Of a stretch of 64,000 bases of DNA, positions 16,884 to 24,508 are shown piece by piece. The stretch is from positions 1,798,001 through 1,862,000 of the forward strand of contig NZ_CP064936.1 in NCBI RefSeq assembly GCF_016117655.1. Reading direction: 5' to 3'. Every line of letters begins with the position of its first letter. Positions within the stretch are counted from its first letter, which is position 1. The notes under the pieces are model-generated. The model had not been told where the DNA came from. It was given only the letters and a program-made list of their open reading frames with translations, and made no database searches. The position numbers and the translations under genes are program-made. Source of the stretch: Treponema peruense. GTDB lineage: Bacteria; Spirochaetota; Spirochaetia; Treponematales; Treponemataceae.

Positions 16884-19325
16884 ATGAAGCTTAAAAAACT
16901 TATTTCATATACATTTGTAATGCTCGCTTCTTTTTGTGCATTTACGGCAGAAGGCTATTTTATAGGAGACGGTGGTGCCGGAAAACGTGTCCTTGTTTAC
17001 ACTTCAGAGCTTGAAAACGGACTTTCTGACTCAAGCGATGCCTGGATTGCGGCAAAAGTTAAGCGCGACATTATAAACGATCTTGTAACATATTCAAATC
17101 TTACCGTAATCAATTCCGACGAGCGCAGTACAATCAGAAAAATCCAGAAAGAATACGAAAGTTCTGAATACTCAACGGACAATCCTGTTCAGCTGGGAAA
17201 ATCTGTTCAGGCAAAATCGTACATTACGCTTACAACTACAAGACTTGAACAAAAGGGACAGGATTACTACGGAATTTCTGCCACAATCTATAATATAGAA
17301 ACAAGACAGGCAGAAGGCGGCTTTACACTCAAGCCAAGTTTTTCCCAGGCAGATTTTGTTACAAAAGCCCACGGAACAGTGTCAGCAGAACTTCTTGAAC
17401 AGATGGGCGTAAAACTTACATCTGCAGGAAAGCGCCTTATATGTACAGGAAGTTTTGATGAAGCCGTATCAGGTGACATCTCGGACGCAGAAGAAAATCT
17501 TTCTGCAATAAATGCTGAACTCGAAAAACTTTCAAAAAAACAGTCAGAACTGTCGGTACAGTCGCTTACAAGCCTTGAAGAACAGGCACACAAGACAAGA
17601 ATAGAAACACAGAAAGCCCTTCTTCTGCAGCAGAAAAAGAATGAAGAAGACAAAATCCAGAGAATGAAGGCCGATGAAGCAAAAAAACAGGAAGAAGATG
17701 CCATAAACAAGAAGCGAAATGCAGAAAAACGCGACTCAATTCTTTCTCTTTCCTCGCAGATAGAAAAAAAGGCTCAGGCCATACGCGACAAAAAGACAGA
17801 AGCCTTGAATGCCGCCCAGAGAATAGTAATTATTGAAGGTGAAAAGCTTGCACTTCTTGAAAACGAAAACACAATTGCAGCAAGCATAGAAGACTACAAT
17901 TCAAAACTTAAAGCAGAATGTGAAGCACAGATGAAAGCCAGGCGCGAAAGAAAAACGCCGACAGCAGAAAAAAATCCTGACGGAACACTCAACGAAAGAG
18001 GCCTCATGTCCCTTGAAAATGACATTCTTGAAATAAAGGCAAAATACGAAGACCTTGAAGCAAAAAACGAAAGTGACATCAGGGAAAAAACAAACGAAGC
18101 CCAGAAACAGCTCAGAAAAAAAATAACGGCAGATATAGATGATCTCGAGTCCAAAAAATATACGATTACTTCAATCGCAGAACAGGGACTGTACTTGCGA
18201 ATAGGAAATTACGACGGAAACATAGGAAAAGAAGGCTGGAAATACGGTCTTGCATTCAGCTTTGACGGGCAGACTGTCTATGAAACAGAAGATTTGCTTT
18301 CATATCAGGATCTTACCGGCAAAACTGTTCCCGGATACCCCAAACTTGGTTCCAAAAACCGTGAACAGAATCTAAAACTTTACAACCAGTATCTGGACAC
18401 CGTAGAAAACTATGACAGTTTCTTCAGAATGAACGTTCCTTTTGTAGAAGCGGTGCTTACCTATTCTGTACGTACACAAAGTTACAAAAACCCCTCTTCC
18501 TATGTTCTTGTTATTGAAAAAATTGAATTCCGCAACGTCAGTACAGGAAAAAAAATAAAGACAGTAATGCCTTTAATACACTGCCCTTACCAGTATACAC
18601 CTTCTGTAGATATAGACTGGCGAACAGAATCAGTGCAGAAGTCTGACTACGAAGAAATGCTCAAACAGAACCGCCTTAAAAAACAGGCCGAACTTGATGC
18701 TCAGAAAAAAGAAGAGCAGAAGCAGAAAAAAGAGCAGAAAAAAGAAGAGCAGGAGCAGAAAAAAGAACAGAAAAAAGAAGAGCAGGAGCAGAAAAAAGAA
18801 CAGAAAAAAAAGGCAAAATCTGCATCTTCCAAAAGCAGTAAACAGGATCCCCGTGACACAATATGTTCTTTGCTATATGAATTTATTCCGGGTGCAGTAA
18901 ACTTTTACGCAAATGACAAATCTGCCTATATTACAGTCGGTTACACGGCAACACTCGGTCTTTCTGACAATATGTTTATAGGCGGAAACCTTGAAGCCGG
19001 ATGTGGTGGAACAGCTTTTTTCTCGGTTCCACAAAGCGATGATTATTACTATGACAGTTCGTATTATGAAACAGATGATACCGCAGAACCTGTTTTAACA
19101 TGCAGCGGAATTCTGGGAGCATCTTATAACATTGCAAAGTATTTAAGGGCAAGCGTCTACGGTGAAGGCGGATACATATTAAACGAACTCGGCGGCGGAG
19201 TCGGGGCAAGCCTTGAGCTTTACATTCCAAAGAAATTCGGTATAATGGTTTCTTCGTCTGTTCTGTATAACGATACAAACAAATTTATGCTCAAGTATTC
19301 AGCAGGAATAGAACTCTGTTTCTAA
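16884..19325 (+). CDS. Large exported protein: CsgG/LpoB-like N-domain, coiled coil, C-terminal beta-rich domain
   Basis: A signal peptide (ISYTFVMLASFCAFTAEG) precedes residues ~30-185 that look like the CsgG/LpoB fold: VKRDIINDLVTYSNLTVINSDE...IRKIQKEYESSE, then SYITLTTTRLE and IYNIETRQAEGG. Residues ~200-450 are long charged coiled coil. Residues ~610-650 are nearly pure K/E/Q repeats, coded by a tandem 33-nt DNA repeat (about 18,700-18,813). The last ~150 residues are glycine- and tyrosine-rich strands ending FSAGIELCF-like (YSAGIELCF), as in an outer-membrane beta barrel. A periplasm-spanning envelope role is inferred. A promoter, TCGACA-18-TAGAAT (16795-16824), and AGAGGG precede it. 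Confidence 0.7.
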   Translation: MKLKKLISYTFVMLASFCAFTAEGYFIGDGGAGKRVLVYTSELENGLSDSSDAWIAAKVKRDIINDLVTYSNLTVINSDERSTIRKIQKEYESSEYSTDNPVQLGKSVQAKSYITLTTTRLEQKGQDYYGISATIYNIETRQAEGGFTLKPSFSQADFVTKAHGTVSAELLEQMGVKLTSAGKRLICTGSFDEAVSGDISDAEENLSAINAELEKLSKKQSELSVQSLTSLEEQAHKTRIETQKALLLQQKKNEEDKIQRMKADEAKKQEEDAINKKRNAEKRDSILSLSSQIEKKAQAIRDKKTEALNAAQRIVIIEGEKLALLENENTIAASIEDYNSKLKAECEAQMKARRERKTPTAEKNPDGTLNERGLMSLENDILEIKAKYEDLEAKNESDIREKTNEAQKQLRKKITADIDDLESKKYTITSIAEQGLYLRIGNYDGNIGKEGWKYGLAFSFDGQTVYETEDLLSYQDLTGKTVPGYPKLGSKNREQNLKLYNQYLDTVENYDSFFRMNVPFVEAVLTYSVRTQSYKNPSSYVLVIEKIEFRNVSTGKKIKTVMPLIHCPYQYTPSVDIDWRTESVQKSDYEEMLKQNRLKKQAELDAQKKEEQKQKKEQKKEEQEQKKEQKKEEQEQKKEQKKKAKSASSKSSKQDPRDTICSLLYEFIPGAVNFYANDKSAYITVGYTATLGLSDNMFIGGNLEAGCGGTAFFSVPQSDDYYYDSSYYETDDTAEPVLTCSGILGASYNIAKYLRASVYGEGGYILNELGGGVGASLELYIPKKFGIMVSSSVLYNDTNKFMLKYSAGIELCF
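18695..18813 (+). repeat. Tandem KKEEQEQ-coding repeat inside the envelope protein gene
   Basis: A purine-rich 33-nt unit coding KKEQKKEEQEQ is repeated in tandem with minor variation. Copy number could change by slippage without shifting the frame. Confidence 0.75.
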
Positions 19326-19369
19326 AGAGAGTCTTCAAGAAGCCCGTTTACCGGATTTTTAGAGATATT

Positions 19370-20809
19370 CTAAAGCACAAGTGTTCCTGAACATTCCACT
19401 TCTCTTCCGGAACGTATGCTGTCTTCAAGAACCGAGTCTATTCTGACATTTACTTCGGTTCCGGGAGCAGGAATAAAACCTTTTGAAGGCACCAGACACT
19501 CTACATGAAGAAAATTTTCTGTAACAGCATTTACGCGCACAAAGTTTGCGGCAGAAGGAGAAGACAGTCTTAAAGAGCGGCTGTTTTCTACAATTGCAGG
19601 AAGAATTTTTCCCTTGAATGAAGAAATATATGCGGTTTTGCCTTCCACAGCCTTTTCAAACAGCCATTTTACTCTTTCGCCTTTAATGCGCTCGGGAATC
19701 TGCGGTTTCATTGAATAAGCCTTTGTTCCGGGTCTTGCAGAAAAAGGAAATGCATGTATCCACGAAAACTGTGCCGCGCTGCAGAGAGACTGTGTAAGCG
19801 CAAAGTCTTCTCCTGTTTCTGAAGGAAAGCCCGCAATAATGTCGCAGGAAATAAACGGATTGTTCTTTGCCTTTCTTAATAGTTCTACCGCTTTCAATAC
19901 TGAATCTCTGTCGTAGGGACGGCTCATAAGATTGAGTATTCTGTCGCTTCCTGACTGTATGCTAAGATGAAATGAGGGCTGTACCCTGTCAGAAGAAAGA
20001 ATACTGCAAAGCGCGGGTGTAATATGCTGCGGATAAAAGCTTGAAACACGGAATTTTATGGAAGATGTTTCTTTAAGCAAAAGTTCCAGAAGTGAGCCAA
20101 AAGAAAGTTTTGTTCCGTTAAAGTCGCCAGCATACTGGCTTAAGTTTACTCCTGTAAAAACAGCTTCCCTAACACCGGTGTCTTCCATTGTTTTAATGCG
20201 TTCAAGAACAGTCTGTGCGTCAAGGGAAACGGATGTTCCGCGTGCAAGATGTATTCTGCAGAATGTGCACGAATTGTTGCAGCCGTCCTGTATTTTTATT
20301 GAAGCACGGCTGTGTTTTTCAAAAACCGGTGTGTAAAGTACAAAAGCATCTTTTTTTTCTGAAGAAGATGCTTTTATTATGGAATCAATCTTTGCCAGAG
20401 AAAGCCGGCCGTCAGTACCGGACGCAGACCCGGCAGCCATTGCAAGTGCAATATCTTTAAGTACAGACTTTTTTTGTCCGGGAAGAATGCATATTCGTTC
20501 AGGGCATATCTGCGTTATGGCGTTTCCTTCAAGTTCTGCATAGCAGCCGGTAACAATAACCACGGCCGCCGGGCATTTGTCAAGAACAAGACGGATTATT
20601 CTGCGGGCTTTCTGTTCTGCTTTGCCTGTTACTGTACAGGTATTTATTACGGCAAGCGCAACACTGCTGTCGGGAAGGGAACGGGCTGTACAGGATTCCA
20701 TGTCGGTAACAAATCCGGCATTGCAGAAAGCACGAGCCGCCCCCTCTGACTCATCCTGATTGAGCCTGCATCCAAGAGTTTCAAAATGTACTTTAAGGGT
20801 TGCTTTCAT
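19370..20809 (-). CDS. mtaB: MtaB-type tRNA methylthiotransferase (radical SAM)
   Basis: The N-terminal UPF0004 domain has three cysteines for one [4Fe-4S] cluster (ETLGCRLNQDESE, INTCTV, VTGCYAE). The radical SAM CxxxCxxC is CNNSCTFCRI, and a C-terminal TRAM-like domain follows. The LGCRLNQ and GCNNSCTFC forms match MtaB, which adds the 2-methylthio group to t6A37 of tRNA, more than MiaB or RimO. ATG 20809 is used: it overlaps the stop of the upstream TPR gene (TAATG), which indicates translational coupling. It is the third gene of the bactofilin operon. Confidence 0.92.
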   Translation of the reverse strand: MKATLKVHFETLGCRLNQDESEGAARAFCNAGFVTDMESCTARSLPDSSVALAVINTCTVTGKAEQKARRIIRLVLDKCPAAVVIVTGCYAELEGNAITQICPERICILPGQKKSVLKDIALAMAAGSASGTDGRLSLAKIDSIIKASSSEKKDAFVLYTPVFEKHSRASIKIQDGCNNSCTFCRIHLARGTSVSLDAQTVLERIKTMEDTGVREAVFTGVNLSQYAGDFNGTKLSFGSLLELLLKETSSIKFRVSSFYPQHITPALCSILSSDRVQPSFHLSIQSGSDRILNLMSRPYDRDSVLKAVELLRKAKNNPFISCDIIAGFPSETGEDFALTQSLCSAAQFSWIHAFPFSARPGTKAYSMKPQIPERIKGERVKWLFEKAVEGKTAYISSFKGKILPAIVENSRSLRLSSPSAANFVRVNAVTENFLHVECLVPSKGFIPAPGTEVNVRIDSVLEDSIRSGREVECSGTLVL

Positions 20810-21444
20810 TACTGAATTTTTGACTGGCACCTGGCTTTTCCGCGGGTAGCATCATACTGAGTCGGATTAAGGGACAAAGCCTGGTTGTAGGCAGAAAGTG
20901 CACTTTTCCAGTTTCCTGTCATTTCACGGGAATATCCGAGTCTGGCCCACCAGTAATCCCTTAACGGTTCTGTGCGGACTGCAGTCGTAAAGGCAATATC
21001 TGCATGTTCGTAACGGGCCTGTCTTATATAGATTTCGCCCATATAAAAGTAAACTCTTCCCACGCGGCTTCCGTTTTCTGGAACATTGGCTATGTAGCGC
21101 TGGAACATATTAAGGGCTTCGTTGTTTTTGCCAAGATAATATTTTGCTTCACCCAAAACTTCAATAAGCCTTACATCGTAGGAATTTATCTTGCGTGCTT
21201 CAATGGCCCTCTGTTCTGCTTCGTTGTACTGCCTGTTTGCAACAAGAGCCCAGCAGAGTACGCTGTAAGAATCCATATTGCTGGGGTTTGCATTTATTTC
21301 ATCTTCGCAGACTTTGATTGATTCCTTATAGTTGCCTTCATTATAGAGCTTGAGCGCGTCAGGCTTGGAATTCTGTGAAAATGCAGAAACGGATGCAAAT
21401 GCAATAAAAACGAGCGGAATACATCTTTTTAAAACAGAATTCAT
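20809..21444 (-). CDS. Exported tetratricopeptide-repeat protein
   Basis: A signal peptide (CIPLVFIAFASVSAFSQ) is followed by four to five TPR units, seen as DALKLYNEGNYKESIKVCEDEI, NRQYNEAEQRAIEARKIN, YLGKNNEALNMFQRYI, ARYEHADIAFTTAVR and GNWKSALSAYNQALSLNP. TPRs form protein-binding superhelices; partner unknown. It starts 1 nt after the bactofilin stop and overlaps mtaB. A bactofilin partner role in the periplasm is possible but not shown, since bactofilins are usually cytosolic. Confidence 0.85.
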   Translation of the reverse strand: MNSVLKRCIPLVFIAFASVSAFSQNSKPDALKLYNEGNYKESIKVCEDEINANPSNMDSYSVLCWALVANRQYNEAEQRAIEARKINSYDVRLIEVLGEAKYYLGKNNEALNMFQRYIANVPENGSRVGRVYFYMGEIYIRQARYEHADIAFTTAVRTEPLRDYWWARLGYSREMTGNWKSALSAYNQALSLNPTQYDATRGKARCQSKIQ

Positions 21445-21445
21445 T

Positions 21446-21811
21446 TTAAAACCCCGCCGTCATGGAGCATTTTCCGGTAAATCTAGAACCCGGTTCAAGT
21501 ACAACCTGACTTGAAGATATATCGCCAAAAACAGAACCTGTTGAAGAAACATAGACAACTTTTTTGCCTGAAATATTTCCTTTGACCCTGCCTCTGACCA
21601 AAACCCTTTCTGCACTAATATCTGCGTTGACTTCTGCAGCGGTGTCTATAAGCAGATCACTTGTAGCTTCGATATTGCCGTTCACTTTTCCTTTAATCAT
21701 AAAAGGCTTGGCAAAGCGGATTGTTCCGGTAAATGAAATATCGGAAGCCATTACTGTATCAAAATCTTCCTCATCTGTCTCAAAAGGAGTCGAATCTTTT
21801 ATTTCAAACAT
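21446..21811 (-). CDS. Bactofilin (polymer-forming cytoskeletal protein)
   Basis: The 121-residue protein is a short right-handed beta-helix with regular hydrophobic-Gly turns: FTGTIRFAKPFMIKGKVNGNI, AERVLVRGRVKGNISG, VFGDISSSQVVLEPGSRFTG. Bactofilins self-assemble into membrane-associated filaments that shape cells and anchor wall enzymes; in spirochaetes they help helical form. The leading 25 residues are acidic and disordered. The -10 hexamer lies 6 nt before the ATG, so translation is probably leaderless. It heads an operon with the TPR and mtaB genes. Confidence 0.92.
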   Translation of the reverse strand: MFEIKDSTPFETDEEDFDTVMASDISFTGTIRFAKPFMIKGKVNGNIEATSDLLIDTAAEVNADISAERVLVRGRVKGNISGKKVVYVSSTGSVFGDISSSQVVLEPGSRFTGKCSMTAGF

Positions 21812-21817
21812 GGTTCT

Positions 21818-21846
21818 ATTTTAATTGGAATTATAAATGTAGTCAA
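21818..21846 (-). promoter_or_regulatory. Promoter of the bactofilin operon (leaderless)
   Basis: Minus strand TTGACT (21846-21841), 17-nt spacer, TAAAAT (21823-21818), then six bases to ATG 21811. Confidence 0.8.
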
Positions 21847-21901
21847 TAAAGGCAACCTCTAAAGGCTGTCTCAAAAAAAACTGCAATTTTCAGAGACTCC
21901 C

Positions 21902-22723
21902 TTAAATGTTAATAACGTTTGCCTTGTAGGAACAGCGTTCTACTTCTGCGGAATATTCTGAAGGTGTTTTTCCCGTATACTGCTTGAACTCATGTATAAA
22001 ATGCGCCTGGTCGTAATACCTGTAGTCTGATGCAAGTTTTGAAAAGGACGAAACATTACCTTTGTTCATTTCACTTACCACAAACTGAATTCTGACTATT
22101 CCGCAGAACTGCTTGGCACTCATTCCGGAGTGGTTTTCAAAAATGTGGTTTATATAACGCGCAGAATATCCTGTAAGAACTTCAAGTTCGCTTATTTTGA
22201 GCATTCCTTTTTTTGCAACAATAAGACGGATTATCTGTCTGTAAAGCTGGTGCTGCGAACTGACTTTTTTGTTTCTGTAGTGCCTGTATGCTTCCATAAA
22301 AGTACACATTCTTGTAGTGAATGTAGTCTGTTCAGTCATTTTCTCTATAAGAAGGCGCATATCCGAAAAGTCAGAAAGAAGCAGCTCTTTGCCGGCCATG
22401 TCCTTTACATCAAGATCTTCAAAACACGGGTTTTCGCCGGGCTGGAACCTTATGCCAAAATAGTCGGCACCGCTTTTTATTGTAAAGACACCCTGCTCCA
22501 CGGTCTGTCCAAGAACATACGCATTTATATTCCCGCGGTCGTAGCAGAAAATTATATTGCTGCAGCCGTCTGCCAAAAACGGAACAGAAACTGTTTTGTC
22601 ACTGCCACTGAAACTGTAGAAATGTGAAATTCCGCAGGAAGCTATAACGCGCTGATAAAATTTTTTTGTTTCAAAAACGAGAAAAGGCTGAATTGTTTTG
22701 ATGTGAAAAATGTCGTCTTCCAT
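21902..22723 (-). CDS. AraC-family transcriptional regulator
   Basis: The last ~100 residues are an AraC/XylS double helix-turn-helix (KISELEVLTGYSARYINHIFENHSG; then YYDQAHFIHEFKQYTGKTPSEY). The N-terminal ~150 residues are cupin-like (ADGCSNIIFCYD, FGIRFQPGE), probably sensing a small molecule. ATG 22723 has AAGGGG upstream; the longer ORF would run through a terminator hairpin. It stands next to the oxidoreductase operon and is its likely regulator, by position. Its own leader contains an intrinsic terminator just after the transcription start. Confidence 0.88.
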   Translation of the reverse strand: MEDDIFHIKTIQPFLVFETKKFYQRVIASCGISHFYSFSGSDKTVSVPFLADGCSNIIFCYDRGNINAYVLGQTVEQGVFTIKSGADYFGIRFQPGENPCFEDLDVKDMAGKELLLSDFSDMRLLIEKMTEQTTFTTRMCTFMEAYRHYRNKKVSSQHQLYRQIIRLIVAKKGMLKISELEVLTGYSARYINHIFENHSGMSAKQFCGIVRIQFVVSEMNKGNVSSFSKLASDYRYYDQAHFIHEFKQYTGKTPSEYSAEVERCSYKANVINI

Positions 22724-22752
22724 GAGCGTAACCCCTTGATATGAAATTTGGC

Positions 22753-22832
22753 AAAAAAAAAGACGCGAACGGTTTAAACCATTCACGTCTTCGTATTGAG
22801 ATTATTCTGCCTTAAAAACGACTTTTTGTCAA
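22753..22832 (-). promoter_or_regulatory. AraC gene promoter with start-proximal terminator hairpin
   Basis: TTGACA (22832-22827), 17-nt spacer, CAGAAT (22809-22804). The RNA would start near CUCAAUACGAAGACG and at once form an imperfect hairpin (22789-22762, GACG...CGTC ends) followed by nine U's (22761-22753), before the ribosome-binding site. The same layout and 5' words occur at the ABC-transporter leader. Confidence 0.65.
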
Positions 22833-22886
22833 TCAGTTCCGGTAGAATTATGTCCCGGCAGAATTTGGTTTTGAATTACAGACGCA

Positions 22887-24020
22887 TTAAATGACGCTCT
22901 TGAACCTGTCGTATCTGAGCGGTGAAATATCTGCAGGACAACTGCCAGTTGCAATAAGTTCTGCAATATTGTAGGCAGCCGCAGGACCTATTCCAAAGCC
23001 GTGACCGCTGAAACCGCACTCGATGTAAAGTCCCGGAACTTCGTCACATTTGCTTACAGTCGCAACAACGTCCGAACTGTGGTCTTCGTAGCCGCTCCAG
23101 GTTCTTACGATTTTTGCATTTGACAGAAGCGGGAAGTATCCCATTATTCCGCGGCTGCAGCATGAAGCAAAGTCTCCCGTAGAAAAAGGATAGTCATTGT
23201 TGATTACGACAGGATCATCTTCAAAGCCGTCGTGCCCTCCGAACACAAACGAACCGTGTTTGGTCTGGTGTCCGTAAAAGTCTGCAGCGGCTGTTCCGAG
23301 CATCTGTTCAAACATCTGTGGTTCTGCTTCGGTAACAAGACACTGCAGAACTCTTTTTCTCATAGGAATATTTATTCCGACGGTTCCAAGTATTTCATTG
23401 CTTTCAAATCCAGCGGCGACGACAACTGAAGGTGCATAGAATTTCTGTTCGGGAGTTTCGACACCGCACACTTTGCCCTTTTCTGTAATTATTTTTTTTA
23501 CAGGACAGCCGGTTACAAAATCTGCACCAAGAGCGCGGGCAGCCTTGTAGTAACCGAGCGTTGTTGTAAGCGGGTTTGCATGGCCGTCTGTTGGACACCA
23601 GCTTGCTCCTATTACTGCATCTGAAAGATATGGATTTATTTTTTTGACTTCTTCTGCAGTAAGCATCTGAACGTCTACACCGCATTTTATTGCATTGTCT
23701 GCAAGTGTCTTTAATTTTTCCATATGGGCAGGCGTTTTTCCAAGACGAAGATTTCCCTTCTGCTTGTATTCTGTGTCTACTCCCAGTTCTTCGGAAAGAT
23801 GCGGCCAGATGTTTTTTACACCCCAGACCATAAGCGGAAGTTCCTTTGGATCTCGCCCGCTTTGTCTTACTCCGCCGCCGTTCCGTGACGAGCCGCCGTT
23901 TCCAATATATTCAGATGCTTCCAGAACAATTACTGAAAGTCCTTTTTTTGCAAGATAATATGCGGTTGCATTTCCAACAATTCCCGCACCAATAACAATA
24001 GCATCAGCAGTTGTAAGCAT
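22887..24020 (-). CDS. FAD-dependent oxidoreductase, DAO/HcnC-like (amine or imino-acid dehydrogenase beta subunit)
   Basis: An N-terminal Rossmann motif (AIVIGAGIVGNATAYYLA, with LEAS after the second strand) and a C-terminal CGFSGHGFGIGPAAA mark the D-amino-acid oxidase/sarcosine oxidase-beta fold. Its 377 residues and its neighbours (two ferredoxin-type subunits and an HcnB-like flavoprotein) match heteromeric dehydrogenases for proline, hydroxyproline, sarcosine, opines or glycine (HCN synthase). The substrate cannot be told from sequence. AGGAG before the start comes from the end of a repeat element. It is the last gene of the four-gene operon. Confidence 0.85.
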   Translation of the reverse strand: MLTTADAIVIGAGIVGNATAYYLAKKGLSVIVLEASEYIGNGGSSRNGGGVRQSGRDPKELPLMVWGVKNIWPHLSEELGVDTEYKQKGNLRLGKTPAHMEKLKTLADNAIKCGVDVQMLTAEEVKKINPYLSDAVIGASWCPTDGHANPLTTTLGYYKAARALGADFVTGCPVKKIITEKGKVCGVETPEQKFYAPSVVVAAGFESNEILGTVGINIPMRKRVLQCLVTEAEPQMFEQMLGTAAADFYGHQTKHGSFVFGGHDGFEDDPVVINNDYPFSTGDFASCCSRGIMGYFPLLSNAKIVRTWSGYEDHSSDVVATVSKCDEVPGLYIECGFSGHGFGIGPAAAYNIAELIATGSCPADISPLRYDRFKSVI

Positions 24021-24151
24021 ATATTCTCCTATAAATGTTCATGAGTAAATCTTCAGATTTAGGAATGTACAGTTGATAAGAAAGTTCGCAATGCGAACTT
24101 TGAGTTAAAAAAGCCGACGGCATTTCGGCGGATTTTTTATACTCCTCCTAT
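24021..24151 (-). repeat. Third copy of the modular hairpin repeat
   Basis: Minus strand order: TATAGGAGGAGTATAAAAAA, GC hairpin CCGCCG...CGGCTTTTTT, AAAGTTCGC/GCGAACTTT stem (compensatory change relative to AAAGTTTGC/GCAAACTTT), TGTACATTCCTAAATC/GATTTA hairpin, then CATTTATAGGAGAATAT-ATG. It lies between the BFD-like and FAD genes and supplies the ribosome-binding site of the latter. Confidence 0.85.
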
Positions 24152-24158
24152 AAAAAAG

Positions 24159-24470
24159 TTACCTGCACTCGTTGCCAAGAACAGACATTTCTGTGGGTCT
24201 TACAGGTCCGCGGCTGGTCGCAGGAACAATAACTGCGGGACTCACTTTCTGTTCGGCTGCAACAATTCCCTTTACAAGACGGGAACATGTCTGTCCCTGA
24301 CAGAGTCCCATTCCGCATCTGAGATAACGGCGGATTTCGGGCATGGTAAACATTCCGTCATGAACAGCACGCCTTATTTCACCTTTTGTAATTTCTTCGC
24401 AGCGGCATATTATCATATCGTCATCAGGGCCCGAAACAAACGGTCCTATATCTCGATTTCTGTCATTCAT
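24159..24470 (-). CDS. BFD-like [2Fe-2S] protein
   Basis: This 103-residue protein has the bacterioferritin-associated-ferredoxin pattern IICRCEEITKGEI ... RCGMGLCQGQTC, i.e. CxC and CxxxxC cysteines for one [2Fe-2S] cluster. In HcnB/OoxA/LhpB-type proteins this domain is often attached to the FAD subunit; here it is a separate gene between the two flavoproteins, probably passing electrons between them. GAGGTGAAAC precedes the ATG. Confidence 0.88.
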   Translation of the reverse strand: MNDRNRDIGPFVSGPDDDMIICRCEEITKGEIRRAVHDGMFTMPEIRRYLRCGMGLCQGQTCSRLVKGIVAAEQKVSPAVIVPATSRGPVRPTEMSVLGNECR

Positions 24471-24508
24471 AGTTTCACCTCAATTTTTTTTACAGCTGTA
24501 TCTGATTT

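Noticed and set aside
18691-18900. Separate small genes in the K/E/Q repeat region on either strand
   Set aside because: They are low-complexity shadows of the in-frame repeat in the large envelope protein.
21864-21895. GGCTGTCTCAAAA as the end of an insertion sequence
   Set aside because: The same word occurs in four places, but no transposase or matched pair with target duplication is present; a terminator-type repeat explains it as well.
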